NCBI GenBank assembly: GCA_016705325.1
Contig: JADIYJ010000014.1
Location: 62,001 to 126,000 of the forward strand
DNA length: 64,000 nt
Source: Pseudomonadota bacterium
Lineage (GTDB): Bacteria; Pseudomonadota; Gammaproteobacteria; Steroidobacterales; Steroidobacteraceae
Reading direction: 5' to 3'
Shown here: piece after piece, positions 34,476 through 44,306 of the stretch
How positions within the stretch are numbered: position 1 is the first letter of the stretch
Layout: each line of letters starts with the position of its first letter
The notes under the pieces: model-generated
Told to the model about the DNA's origin: nothing
The model's input: only the letters and a program-made list of their open reading frames with translations
Databases searched by the model: none
Made by a program: the position numbers and the translations under genes

Positions 34476-35455
34476 CAGGCCTGGCCTGCGCCGAGTCCGT
34501 GGGTGCGGCAGTAGCAGTCGAATACCTCGCTCGACGTCTTGCGCGGAGTGTAGCCAAGTTCTTCCTTGAGCCGGCGGTTGTCGAGCACGGGCCGGTAACG
34601 CAGGAAGTCGACCTGTTCGGGGCCGTAGCGGGTGAGTCCAAGCGGATGCAGCGTCGCGAGCACCGCGCGCAGCAGGGACGGCGGCAGCGTCAGACATTTC
34701 TTGCCAAGACGGCCGGCGATCTCCTCGATGCTGAGCGCCCCGTCGCCCGCGACGTTGTAGATACCGGCTGCGTCGGTGCGGAGCGCATGTTCGATCGCGC
34801 CGACCACGTCCTGGTCCCAGATGAAGACGAACGGGCTGCGCGCGCCGCGCAGCGCGATGATCCGGGGCTTGTCGAACATTGCCGTGATCTGGTTGCGCGT
34901 GGTTTCGCCGAGGATGGTGCCGACGCGGAGGACGACCTGGCGCAGTTGCGGCTGCTCGCGCCGGTACACGGCCAGCATTTCTTCCACCAGCCGCTTGTGG
35001 TGCGAGTACGCAAAGGCTTCGTTGCCGCGGACCGGATCGTCCTCACTGAGCCACTCGGGGTTGTCCGCGTGGTAGCCGTAGGCCGCTCCGCTCGAGGTCA
35101 CGATGACCTGCCGGACAGCCGAGGCCACGCATGCCTCGAGCACGTTCTGCGTGCCAAGTACGTCCACCGCGTACTCGAGCTCGCGATTGGACCTGGCGCC
35201 AGGCGTGACGATGGCCGCCAGGTGCACGACCGATTCGATGGCGTGGCCGGTGAGCAGCGGCGCGAGGCATGGCGATCGCACGTCGTGAACGGCGTACTCG
35301 ACGCCGGGCAGCCGCAACTGCACCGGCGTTTCGCGCACGTCGCTCGCGACCAGGACGTCAAGCTCACCGGACCGCAGGCGCGGTGCGAGCGCCGCGAGCA
35401 GCGTGCTGCCGAGGTAGCCCGCCGCGCCCGTGACGAAGATGCGCCGGCCGCTCAT
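34475..35455 (-). CDS. NAD-dependent epimerase/dehydratase family protein
   Basis: A 326-residue extended SDR. The nucleotide motif is VTGAAGYLGS at the N-terminus; the active-site region is TSSGAAYG followed by YSHHKRLVEE (Tyr and Lys). RLKEELGYTPRKTS near the C-terminus is typical of sugar-nucleotide or 3-beta-HSD-type members. ATG 35455 overlaps the transporter stop (ATGA). The substrate is unknown; sugar-nucleotide and sterol/lipid dehydrogenase roles are both possible. Confidence 0.88.
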   Translation of the reverse strand: MSGRRIFVTGAAGYLGSTLLAALAPRLRSGELDVLVASDVRETPVQLRLPGVEYAVHDVRSPCLAPLLTGHAIESVVHLAAIVTPGARSNRELEYAVDVLGTQNVLEACVASAVRQVIVTSSGAAYGYHADNPEWLSEDDPVRGNEAFAYSHHKRLVEEMLAVYRREQPQLRQVVLRVGTILGETTRNQITAMFDKPRIIALRGARSPFVFIWDQDVVGAIEHALRTDAAGIYNVAGDGALSIEEIAGRLGKKCLTLPPSLLRAVLATLHPLGLTRYGPEQVDFLRYRPVLDNRRLKEELGYTPRKTSSEVFDCYCRTHGLGAGQA

Positions 35456-36375
35456 GCGGCGGCCCCTGCGGGCAGCGGCGTCGGCGGGTGCCTGCGCCAC
35501 CAGGCGGCCAGCGACGTGCCCACGACGATGTGCCAGATGCCCCACCACGCCGCCACGATCGCCATGCCGCCCAGCCCGCCGAAGAAGTTGAACACCAGCA
35601 CCAGGCCGAAGCCCGAGTTCTGGATGCCGACTTCGAGCGCGACCGCGCGTCGGTCGGCCTCGGGCAGGCGTGCCGCTTTCGCCGTCACGTAGCCCGTCAG
35701 CAGGGCGAAGGCGTTCAGCAGGAACACGAACAACACCACGCGCTCGACGTACTTGAGGAAGAAATCCCAGTTCACGACCAGCGCGCCGACCACGAACAGC
35801 GCGAAGAACCCTAGCGACAGCGCGCGGAACGAGCCGCGGATGCGCTGCGCGAAGGCGGGCCAGTGGTGCGCAGTGAACATGCCAAGTGCCGTCGGGATCG
35901 CGAGCAGCACGACGATCGTGCCGAAGACCTGCCACGGGCTCAGCGTGACGGCGTGCAGGATCGGCCGCGTGTGGGGATTGAGTTCGCCCCAGAACGAGAG
36001 ATTGAACGGCGTGAACACGATCGACCCGAGCATCGAGAACGCGGCGATCGTGACGGACAGCGCCGTGTTGCCGTGACCGTAGTTGACGAGGAAGTTCGAG
36101 ATGTTGCCGCTGGGGCACGAGGCGACGAGGATCATGCCGAGCGCGATGCTGGGCGTTGGCCGCAGGATCATCGTCAGCGCGAACGCGACCGCCGGCAGCA
36201 GCACCGAATGCGCGAGCAGGCCGATCAACGTGCCGCGCGGCGACGTGACGATGCCCTTGAAGTCGGCGACCCGCATGTCGAGCGCGACACCGAACAAAAC
36301 GAACGCAAGGATGACGTCCAGCGCGACCAGCGATTCCGGGGTGAAGTTCAGCCGGACCGCATCGAGCTCGTTCAT
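35452..36375 (-). CDS. Bile acid:sodium symporter (BASS) family transporter
   Basis: A 307-residue polytopic membrane protein with about nine to ten helices. Family motifs: FGVALDMRVADFKGI, ILVASCPSGNISNFLVNYGHGNTALSV (split here: SCPSGNISN is the crossover motif) and ALEVGIQNSGFGLVL. Members move organic anions, bile acids or 2-keto acids with sodium. Its start overlaps the ThDP enzyme stop (ATGA), which suggests it carries that enzyme's substrate or product. Confidence 0.9.
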   Translation of the reverse strand: MNELDAVRLNFTPESLVALDVILAFVLFGVALDMRVADFKGIVTSPRGTLIGLLAHSVLLPAVAFALTMILRPTPSIALGMILVASCPSGNISNFLVNYGHGNTALSVTIAAFSMLGSIVFTPFNLSFWGELNPHTRPILHAVTLSPWQVFGTIVVLLAIPTALGMFTAHHWPAFAQRIRGSFRALSLGFFALFVVGALVVNWDFFLKYVERVVLFVFLLNAFALLTGYVTAKAARLPEADRRAVALEVGIQNSGFGLVLVFNFFGGLGGMAIVAAWWGIWHIVVGTSLAAWWRRHPPTPLPAGAAA

Positions 36376-38126
36376 TTGCCCTTGGGCTCGAGGTGCATGT
36401 CCTTGAAGTACATGAGCCCCGGCGCCCACATGTGCTTGACCGGGTCGACGTCGACGTGGATGACGGCCGGACCGCCCGTGGCCAGCGCGCGCTCGAGCGC
36501 GGGGCGCAGCTCGCGCGGATCGGCCACGCGTTCGCCGTGGGCTCCCATCGACTCGGCCAGCTTGTCGAAACGGATCTCGCCGAGGTCGGCCTTGATCGTC
36601 TCGTCGGGTCCGAGCGACTTCCTGATCAGGGTCTTGATCGGCTTGAGCGCGAACTGCTGGTTCATCTTCACCATGCCCCACTGCTTGTCGCAGAGCACGA
36701 GGTAGATCACCTGCAGGCCGTTGCGCACCGCGGTCTCGATCTCCTGCGGGTGGAACCCCATCGCGCCGTCGCCGATGATGCAGCAGACCGGCTGGCCCGG
36801 GCGCGCCACGGCCGCACCGGTCGCCTGCGCGACACCGGCGCCCAGCATGCCGAACTTGAACGTCGAGAGCAGCGTGTTCGGCACGCGCATCTCGTGGAAG
36901 AACATCGCCCACACCGCGGTGTTGCCACCGTCGGCGACCAGCGTGGTTCCCTCCGGAAACACCTGCTGGCAGACGTGCGCGACGTGTGCCGGATTCATCG
37001 GAACGGCCATGTCCTGCAGTTTCTCGTCGAGCTTCGCACGCTCGCTGCGGATGGTCTCGCGGTACTTCGCGACCTGGCGCCGGCGTGAGTCCAGGTTCAT
37101 GCGGTCCTTGCGGCTCTCGAGTTCGGCGGCCAGCGCGGCCAGGAACAGCCTGGCGTCCGCCAGCACGGCCAGCGTCGCGGGCTTGTTGGCGCCGAGAATG
37201 TGGCCGTCGATGTCGACCTGGATCATCTTCTGCTCGGAGGGCTGCCGCCAGTTCGGCGCCTTGCCCCACCAGTCCGTCTCGCCGAGTCGTGAGCCCACGA
37301 CCAGCACGACGTCGGCGTCGTTGCGGACCTCGTTGTTGAGCTTGATCAGCGCCATCGGGATGGCGAGCGCACTGGTCTCGGGCAACACGCCGCGACCGGC
37401 CCAGCTGGTCGTCACGGGTGCCTGCAAGGCTTCGGCGACGAGCCGCAGCTCGTCGTAGGCCGCCGCGTGGATCACGCCGCTGCCGGCGTGGATGATCGGG
37501 AAGTCGGCCGCTGCGAGCAGGTCGGCGGCCTGCGCGACCTGGGCTGGCGCCGGCACGAGCGCGTGCGTGTTGCGGAACTGCTGCGGCTGCCAGATGGCCA
37601 CCTCCGCCTTCACCTTGCCGTTCATGATCGTTTCCGGCACGTCGAGGTGCACGACGCCCGGTCGTCCGTCCCAGCAGTTGCGAATCGCGGTGCGGCCGAG
37701 TTCGGCGACGCGGTCGAACGAGACGACTGCGTTGCTCCATTTCGCGAAGTGCTTGATCGCGCCGACCTGGTCGAACGCCTGGTAGGCGCCGCCGCGGTCC
37801 GGGTAGACGATCTGCGGCCGGCGGCAGCTCGTGATCGCCAGCACGCGATTGCCTTCCGCGTTTTCGACCACCAGGCCAGGCAGCAGGTTCGCCACGCCGG
37901 GCCCGTTGCTCGCCATGCAGACACCGAGCTTGCCGGTCAGTCGGGCGTAGGCGCCGGCCATGTGTGCCGCGCAGGCTTCATGCCGCGGCGTGACGATCTC
38001 GATTCCCAGCTTGTGCAGGTTCGAGTAAAAGCCGAAGTACGTGCCGTCGATGATGCCGAATACCTTTTCGACGCCCTCTGCCTGCAGCATGCGCGCAAGC
38101 ACTGCTCCACCGCTGGTTTCGCTCAT
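36372..38126 (-). CDS. Thiamine-diphosphate enzyme, acetolactate-synthase-like
   Basis: A 584-residue ThDP enzyme of the AHAS/oxalyl-CoA decarboxylase/2-hydroxyacyl-CoA lyase superfamily. The activating Glu is in TPRHEACAAHMAGAYARLTG; the substrate/FAD-like middle domain follows; the ThDP-binding segment is IIGDGAMGFHPQEIETAVRN. All three domains are complete. No small regulatory subunit of acetolactate synthase is nearby, and the partner is a BASS transporter, so a catabolic or lipid role (2-keto acid decarboxylation or hydroxyacyl-CoA cleavage) is more likely than branched-chain amino acid synthesis. It is the first gene of the minus-strand operon. Confidence 0.88.
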   Translation of the reverse strand: MSETSGGAVLARMLQAEGVEKVFGIIDGTYFGFYSNLHKLGIEIVTPRHEACAAHMAGAYARLTGKLGVCMASNGPGVANLLPGLVVENAEGNRVLAITSCRRPQIVYPDRGGAYQAFDQVGAIKHFAKWSNAVVSFDRVAELGRTAIRNCWDGRPGVVHLDVPETIMNGKVKAEVAIWQPQQFRNTHALVPAPAQVAQAADLLAAADFPIIHAGSGVIHAAAYDELRLVAEALQAPVTTSWAGRGVLPETSALAIPMALIKLNNEVRNDADVVLVVGSRLGETDWWGKAPNWRQPSEQKMIQVDIDGHILGANKPATLAVLADARLFLAALAAELESRKDRMNLDSRRRQVAKYRETIRSERAKLDEKLQDMAVPMNPAHVAHVCQQVFPEGTTLVADGGNTAVWAMFFHEMRVPNTLLSTFKFGMLGAGVAQATGAAVARPGQPVCCIIGDGAMGFHPQEIETAVRNGLQVIYLVLCDKQWGMVKMNQQFALKPIKTLIRKSLGPDETIKADLGEIRFDKLAESMGAHGERVADPRELRPALERALATGGPAVIHVDVDPVKHMWAPGLMYFKDMHLEPKGK

Positions 38127-38172
38127 GGTTGTGTCCCCGTCCCCGCACCCGCCGGTGATTCGTGGCGGACCT

Positions 38173-38195
38173 GTATAGTTGGCCTGTCACTATAC
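38173..38195. promoter_or_regulatory. Inverted repeat in the divergent promoter region
   Basis: GTATAGT-(9 bp)-ACTATAC, perfect 7-bp arms, between the divergent ThDP-enzyme operon and TauE-like gene. The AT-rich arms stand out from the GC-rich surroundings and could hold a -10 element as well as an operator. No regulator gene adjoins, so the binding protein is unknown. Confidence 0.55.
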
Positions 38196-38273
38196 CGCGC
38201 ATCGTGCAGGCCCTAGCGCCGCGCGGCTGCAGTCCCTGGCATCGCTGTGGTTTTCCACGATGAATCGAAAGCA

Positions 38274-39098
38274 ATGGAAGCGTACGCAACCTGGCTGCCG
38301 GTGATCGCAGCGCTCGTCGCTGCCGGCGCCGCGGGCGGGCTGATCGCGGGGCTGCTCGGCGTGGGCGGGGGCATCGTGCTGGTGCCGGCGCTCGACCTGG
38401 CACTCGGCGCGGCCGGTGTCGATCGCGCCGTTTCGCTGCATGTCGCCGTGGCGACGTCCATGGCAACCATCGTCCCCACGGCAATTTCGTCCTCGCGTGC
38501 CCACGCGAGCCGCAACGCCGTCGACTTTGCGGTTGCGAAACGCTGGGCCGTGCCGATTGTCATTGGGGCGCTCGCCGGTTCGCTGGTCGCGGCTCACGTG
38601 AAGGTCAACGTACTCGCCGCGGTCTTTGGCACGGTGGCGTTGTTGTCCGCGCTCAAGATGCTGCTGCCGCTCGATCGCGTCGTGCTGCGTCAATCGCTGC
38701 CTGGCGGAGTGACCGGGGCGCTCATCCCGTCATTCATCGGCGCGATCTCCGCGATGATGGGGATCGGCGGCGGCACCTTGAGCGTACCCACGATGACGTT
38801 GTGTGGCGAGCCGGTGCACAGGGCCGTGGGTACGGCAGCGCTGCTGGGCTTGTGGATTGCGCTGCCCGCGACTGCAGGCTATCTGCTGGCGCGTCCCGCC
38901 GAGGCGGCCGCACTGCCACCATGGACGATCGGCTATGTCAGCCTGGCAGGTTTCGCGCTGGTGGCGCCCATCACTTGGCTGGTCGCGCCGCTGGGTGCCA
39001 GGCTGGCGCACTCGCTCGATCGGCGCAAGCTGTCGGCGGCCTTCGGTGTCTTTCTGCTGATCGTGGCGACGCGGATGTTGTATCGCGTCTTGTCGTGA
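38274..39098 (+). CDS. TauE/SafE-family permease
   Basis: A 274-residue membrane protein, predicted exporter of sulfite, sulfonates or other small anions. The two homologous glycine-rich halves are seen: GLIAGLLGVGGGIVLVPALD and FIGAISAMMGIGGGTLSVPT. It has about eight hydrophobic helices. I take ATG 38274 (MEAYATWLPV); a GTG at 38247 is in frame. The substrate cannot be inferred. Confidence 0.9.
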   Translation: MEAYATWLPVIAALVAAGAAGGLIAGLLGVGGGIVLVPALDLALGAAGVDRAVSLHVAVATSMATIVPTAISSSRAHASRNAVDFAVAKRWAVPIVIGALAGSLVAAHVKVNVLAAVFGTVALLSALKMLLPLDRVVLRQSLPGGVTGALIPSFIGAISAMMGIGGGTLSVPTMTLCGEPVHRAVGTAALLGLWIALPATAGYLLARPAEAAALPPWTIGYVSLAGFALVAPITWLVAPLGARLAHSLDRRKLSAAFGVFLLIVATRMLYRVLS

Positions 39099-39154
39099 CC
39101 GCAACGTTCGGCGTCGTTGTCGGCTTGCAAGCGAGCCATGTCTGGCGGTTCGCC

Positions 39155-39403
39155 TCAGTCCCGGTCCGGCGCCCCAGGTGGAAAGTACTGCCGAAACGGT
39201 CTCGCTTCGTCGACGGCCCAGGTACGTCCCTCCAGCCGTTGCTCCAGCCAGCCATAGGCCAGGTCCAGGAGCCGCCTTGCTTCCGCCATCGCCGACGCGT
39301 CTTCGCGCGTTCGATACTCGAAAGGCACGTCGTTCTCGTAAAGCGCAACGAGCACCTTCTGGCAATGCGACGAGAAGGGGTGGGCGTAGAGCGTCGGCGA
39401 CAT
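39155..39403 (-). pseudogene. Glutathione S-transferase remnant with internal deletion
   Basis: ATG 39403 starts a normal GST N-terminus, SPTLYAHPFSSHCQKVLVAL and YENDVPFEYRT, then jumps directly to MAEARRLLDLAYGWLEQRLE-GRTWAV, which belongs about 100 residues further on. About 300 bp, including most of the thioredoxin fold and the first helices of the C-domain, are missing. After GRTWAV the frame leaves the family (DEARPFRQYFPPG) and stops, so the 3' end is lost too. Confidence 0.75.
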
Positions 39404-39620
39404 GAAGCACCCGGGCTGGTAGTGCCGTGCAATCGACTGCAAATGGTCGTTGGACCGCTCCAATTTGGCAAGCGCACGCGGGCCGCCGGCGCACCGACGT
39501 CCTTTCACCGCACCGCATCATCGCCTGGACGCATGTACTGTCGGCAAGCCATGACATCGAGTCGGCGCGGGGCTAGCATCGCCCGCTCCAGGCAAACGGC
39601 AGAAACCGGTGGGGAAAACG

Positions 39621-40412
39621 ATGACCAACAACGCGCTGCGAATGCTGCTGCTCTGCGCGGCGTTCTCATTGCCGGTCGCTCGAGCGGCTGATCCGGTGGA
39701 CGCAGCCGTTGCCAGTGGCAACGCAGTCGCCGCAGCCATTGCCAGCCCCGATCGCCCCAGGGCCGATCTCGAGCGTGACGCCGTCGCCAGGCCGGCCGAA
39801 GTGCTGGCCTTCCTGGGTGTCGCGCCCGGCATGCGGGTGGCAGACATGTTCTCGGCTGGCGGTTACTACACCGAACTCCTCGCCCGCACGGTCGGCGTCA
39901 AGGGCCAGGTGATCGCCTACAACAACCCGCCGTACGCCAGATTCGCGGAGAAAGGCATCGCCAGCCGCTATGCCGACGGACGGCTCGGCAACGTGCGGCA
40001 GGTCACGGCCGAGGTGGGCGACCTGCAGCTCGCGCCGGGATCGATCGATGCCGCCCTGTTTGTCATGAGCTACCACGACGCGTACTGGCGCCCGGAGGAC
40101 GGCTCCTGGAACAAGACCGATCCGGCCGAACTGCTCGAGCGGCTTTTCGCCGGGCTCAAGCCGGGTGGCGTCGTCGTCGTGCAGGACCACGTCGCGAGTC
40201 CGGGCGGTGATGTTGCCAAGGTGGTGGATACCCTGCACCGGATCGACCCGGCGCGGGTGAAGCAGGACTTTGCCCGGGCCGGGTTCGTCTTCGACGGCGA
40301 GAGCAAGGTGCTGGCGCACCCGGACGACGACCACACCAAGCTGGTGTTCGATGAGTCGATCCGTGGCAAGACGGACCAGTTCATCTACCGCTTTCGCAAG
40401 CCGATCCCCTAA
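39621..40412 (+). CDS. Secreted class I methyltransferase-like protein
   Basis: A 263-residue protein with a clear signal peptide (LRMLLLCAAFSLPVARAADP) followed by a Rossmann methyltransferase fold: VAPGMRVADMFSAGGYYTEL (motif I region), VIAYNNPPYARF, IDAALFVMSYHDAYW and LFAGLKPGGVVVVQDH. ATG 39621 follows GGTGGGGAAA. SAM is not normally available in the periplasm, so the exported protein may bind another ligand or face the cytoplasm through an uncleaved anchor. A second protein of the same kind, heavily frameshifted, is at 51527-52392. Confidence 0.85.
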   Translation: MTNNALRMLLLCAAFSLPVARAADPVDAAVASGNAVAAAIASPDRPRADLERDAVARPAEVLAFLGVAPGMRVADMFSAGGYYTELLARTVGVKGQVIAYNNPPYARFAEKGIASRYADGRLGNVRQVTAEVGDLQLAPGSIDAALFVMSYHDAYWRPEDGSWNKTDPAELLERLFAGLKPGGVVVVQDHVASPGGDVAKVVDTLHRIDPARVKQDFARAGFVFDGESKVLAHPDDDHTKLVFDESIRGKTDQFIYRFRKPIP

Positions 40413-40454
40413 GATGCCGGCGCGCGGCGGTGGCCGCGCGTCAGGCTGGATGGT

Positions 40455-41231
40455 ATGGAGCGAACGGTGTCCGTGGCCGCAGACGGCGTGTTGCGGCTGG
40501 CGATGTGGTCGGGGCCACGCAACCTGTCGACGGCATTCATGCGCTCGTGGGAAAATCGCGGTGACACGATCGTCATCGACGAGCCGTTCTACGCGCACTA
40601 CCTGAAAGTCACGGGCCTGGATCACCCTGGCCGCGACGAAATTCTTGCGCACCATGAGACGGACTGGCGTCGTGTGGCCGACTCGCTGCGGGCCCCGCTG
40701 CCGTCGAACATCCGCGTCTTCTACCAGAAGCAGATGTCGCACCACCTGCTGCCGCACATGGGGCGCGAATGGCTCGACCCGGTGACGCATGCTTTCCTGA
40801 TCCGCGACCCGTCGGCGATGCTGGCGTCGCTCGGCGAGAAGCTCACCGACTTCGACCTGCTGGCCACCGGCCTGCCGCAGCAGGTCGAGATCTTCGAACA
40901 CGTGCTCGAGCGCACGGGCAAAGTGCCGGCCGTGCTCGACTCCGCCGACCTGCTCGAACGCCCCGAGCCGATGCTGCGTGCGCTGTGTGCGGCGCTCGCG
41001 GTGCCTTTCACGGATCGCATGCTGTGGTGGCCGGCCGGGCGGCGTGAATCGGATGGCATCTGGGCCAGGCACTGGTATGACCGGGTCGAGCAATCGACCG
41101 GCTTTGAAGCGCCACCAGCGCCAGCGTCCGGGGTCGCCGCGATGACTCCGCTTCCCCCCGCCGTCGCCGAGATCGCGGCGCGGTGCCGTCCCTTGTACGA
41201 GAGGCTGCGCGCGCACCGTTTGCGCGCCTGA
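40455..41231 (+). CDS. Sulfotransferase-like P-loop protein
   Basis: A 258-residue protein. MWSGPRNLSTAFMRSWENRG near the N-terminus is the PAPS/P-loop-like strand-loop-helix of this branch of sulfotransferases, and HAFLIRDPSAMLASL matches the 3'-phosphate-binding segment. WWPAGRRESDGIWARHWYD is typical of the C-terminal part. It is 9 bp ahead of the class IV aminotransferase gene, an arrangement that suggests a joint pathway. The acceptor is unknown. Confidence 0.8.
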   Translation: MERTVSVAADGVLRLAMWSGPRNLSTAFMRSWENRGDTIVIDEPFYAHYLKVTGLDHPGRDEILAHHETDWRRVADSLRAPLPSNIRVFYQKQMSHHLLPHMGREWLDPVTHAFLIRDPSAMLASLGEKLTDFDLLATGLPQQVEIFEHVLERTGKVPAVLDSADLLERPEPMLRALCAALAVPFTDRMLWWPAGRRESDGIWARHWYDRVEQSTGFEAPPAPASGVAAMTPLPPAVAEIAARCRPLYERLRAHRLRA

Positions 41232-41240
41232 GGTGATCCC

Positions 41241-42170
41241 TTGCTGCAGAAATTCGACGAACGCAATCGCAACCTGATCGTCAACGTCAGCGGCGAACTG
41301 GTGCATCGCGACCAGGCGCGCATCAGCCCGTTCGATTCGTCCGTGCAGGGCGGCGACGCGGTCTGGGAAGGGTTGCGGCTGTACAGCGGCCGCATCTTCC
41401 GGCTCGAGCAGCACCTCGATCGCCTGGTGAATTCGGCCAAGGCGCTCGCGTTCGCGCAGATTCCGACGCGCGCGACGATCACCCACGAGATTCGCCGCAC
41501 GCTCGAGGCCAACGGCATGTTCGACGGCGTGCACATCCGCCTGACGCTCACACGCGGGGTGAAGATCACCTCGGGGATGGATCCCCGGCTCAATACCCAG
41601 GGACCGACCTTGATCGTGCTCGCCGAGCACAAGGCACCCGTGTATGCGAAGGGCGGCCTCAGCCTGGTGACCAGCAGCGTGCGGCGCTTCCCGCCCGACT
41701 GCCTGGACCCGAAGATCCACCACAGCAACCTGATCCAGTCGATCCTCGCCAAGATCGAGGCGAACGTGGCCGGTGCCGACGACGCGCTGCTGCTCGATCA
41801 GCGCGGCTTCATCGCCGAGACGAATGCCACGCACGTGTTCATCGTCGAGCGGGGCTTGTTGCGCACGCCGCGGCTGGTCGCCTGCCCGGAGGGAATCACG
41901 CGCTCGACCGTGCTCGAGCTCTGCCGCACGCACGCCGTCCCGCACGAGGAAGTCGACCTGACGCTGACCCAGGCGTACTGCGCCGACGAGATGTTCTGCA
42001 CCGGCACGATGGGTGAACTGGCGGCGGTCACGATGGTCGACGGCCGGCAGATCGGTGACGGCCAGCCCGGCCCGTTGACGCAACGTCTCGCGGCACTGTT
42101 CCGCGAGCTCACGGCGCGCGAAGGCACGGTCGTGGCCAAAGCCCATGGCTGGCCTCCGGCCACGGACTAA
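41241..42170 (+). CDS. Class IV (branched-chain type) aminotransferase
   Basis: A 309-residue PLP enzyme like IlvE or D-amino-acid aminotransferase. Fold type IV signatures: VQGGDAVWEGLRLYSGRIFR, the PLP-lysine region CLDPKIHHSNLIQSIL, and FIAETNATHVFIV with the conserved Glu. TTG 41241 is the start, with GAGGTGA 5 bp upstream; no better ATG is available. Specificity for branched-chain 2-keto acids is likely but not proven. Paired with the sulfotransferase-like gene. Confidence 0.88.
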   Translation: MLQKFDERNRNLIVNVSGELVHRDQARISPFDSSVQGGDAVWEGLRLYSGRIFRLEQHLDRLVNSAKALAFAQIPTRATITHEIRRTLEANGMFDGVHIRLTLTRGVKITSGMDPRLNTQGPTLIVLAEHKAPVYAKGGLSLVTSSVRRFPPDCLDPKIHHSNLIQSILAKIEANVAGADDALLLDQRGFIAETNATHVFIVERGLLRTPRLVACPEGITRSTVLELCRTHAVPHEEVDLTLTQAYCADEMFCTGTMGELAAVTMVDGRQIGDGQPGPLTQRLAALFRELTAREGTVVAKAHGWPPATD

Positions 42171-42196
42171 ACGGTCTCAGTCGTTCGTCGATTCGC

Positions 42197-43039
42197 TCAG
42201 GCGACGCGCAATGCCGCTGCGTGGAACGCGATGTGGTCCGGCATGAACGTCTGGATGAAGTAGTAGCCGTGGTCGTATTGCGCGTGACGGCGCAACAGCA
42301 GCTTCTGCCCGGATCGTTGGCAGACATCCTCGAACAGCTCGGGCCGCAGTTGCTCGGCCAGGAACTTGTCGCTGAGACCCTGGTCGACCAGGATCGCGTC
42401 GCTGCGCGGCGCCTGCTGCACGAGATGCGTCGCGTCGTAGTTGATCCAGTCGTCGCGATTCGCGCCGAGGTAGTTGCCGAAGGCCTTGAGACCCCACGGC
42501 ACCTGCGACGGCGCGACGATCGGCGCGAACGCCGAGACCGACCGATACTGCCGCGGCTTGCGTAAGCCGCAGACCAGCGCGCCGTGGCCACCCATCGAGT
42601 GACCCATGATCGATTGGCGGCCCGTATCGGCCGCGGCGAACTCACGCTTGATCAGCGCCGGCAGTTCGCGCGTCACGTAGCTGTACATGCGGTAGTGCGC
42701 CGACCACGGTGCCTGCGTCGCGTCCACGTAGAACCCGGCCCCGAGACCGAAATCCCAGCTGGCATCGTCACCGGGCAGCCGCGGTCCACGCGGACTCGTG
42801 TCGGGAGCCACCAGCATCAGGCCATGCTCCGCCGCGAGCCGTTGCGCACCGGCCTTGGTCGGAAACGTCTCTTCCGTGCAGGTCAGGCCCGCAAGGTAAT
42901 AGAGCACGGGCACGGGACCGGCTTGCACCTGCGGCGGTTCGTACACCGTGAACCGCATCGGCCCGGCGCACTCGCTCGACTCGTGCTCGAGGAAGCGTTG
43001 GGTGCCGCCGAAGCACGCATGCTCTGATAGCAGCTTCAT
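42197..43039 (-). CDS. fghA: S-formylglutathione hydrolase
   Basis: A 280-residue esterase-D-type hydrolase that splits S-formylglutathione into formate and glutathione. Motifs: YYLAGLTCTEETFPTKAGAQ, the nucleophile elbow GHSMGGHGAL, DFGLGAGFYVDAT and QYDHGYYFIQTFMPDH with the catalytic His. Length matches the family. It starts 9 bp after the FrmA stop, forming the classical formaldehyde-detoxification pair. Confidence 0.95.
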   Translation of the reverse strand: MKLLSEHACFGGTQRFLEHESSECAGPMRFTVYEPPQVQAGPVPVLYYLAGLTCTEETFPTKAGAQRLAAEHGLMLVAPDTSPRGPRLPGDDASWDFGLGAGFYVDATQAPWSAHYRMYSYVTRELPALIKREFAAADTGRQSIMGHSMGGHGALVCGLRKPRQYRSVSAFAPIVAPSQVPWGLKAFGNYLGANRDDWINYDATHLVQQAPRSDAILVDQGLSDKFLAEQLRPELFEDVCQRSGQKLLLRRHAQYDHGYYFIQTFMPDHIAFHAAALRVA

Positions 43040-43048
43040 GCGGCCGCC

Positions 43049-44158
<1,110 letters not shown>

Positions 44159-44306
44159 GGTCGATGCTCCGATCGGTCGGCGGGGTGACGCCGGAGCCTA
44201 GCGCATCGAACCGCCGGTTGCAGCGCCGTCCCGGGCCCATTGCAACCTTTGGCGGCTCCGCTGCATCGAACTGACAACTGGAATCGTCCCGGCCGGAGGC
44301 CACGCC

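Noticed and set aside
36372..38126. Calling the ThDP enzyme acetolactate synthase (ilvB)
   Set aside because: No ilvN/ilvC nearby and the partner is a BASS transporter; the family has several catabolic branches, so no gene symbol is given.
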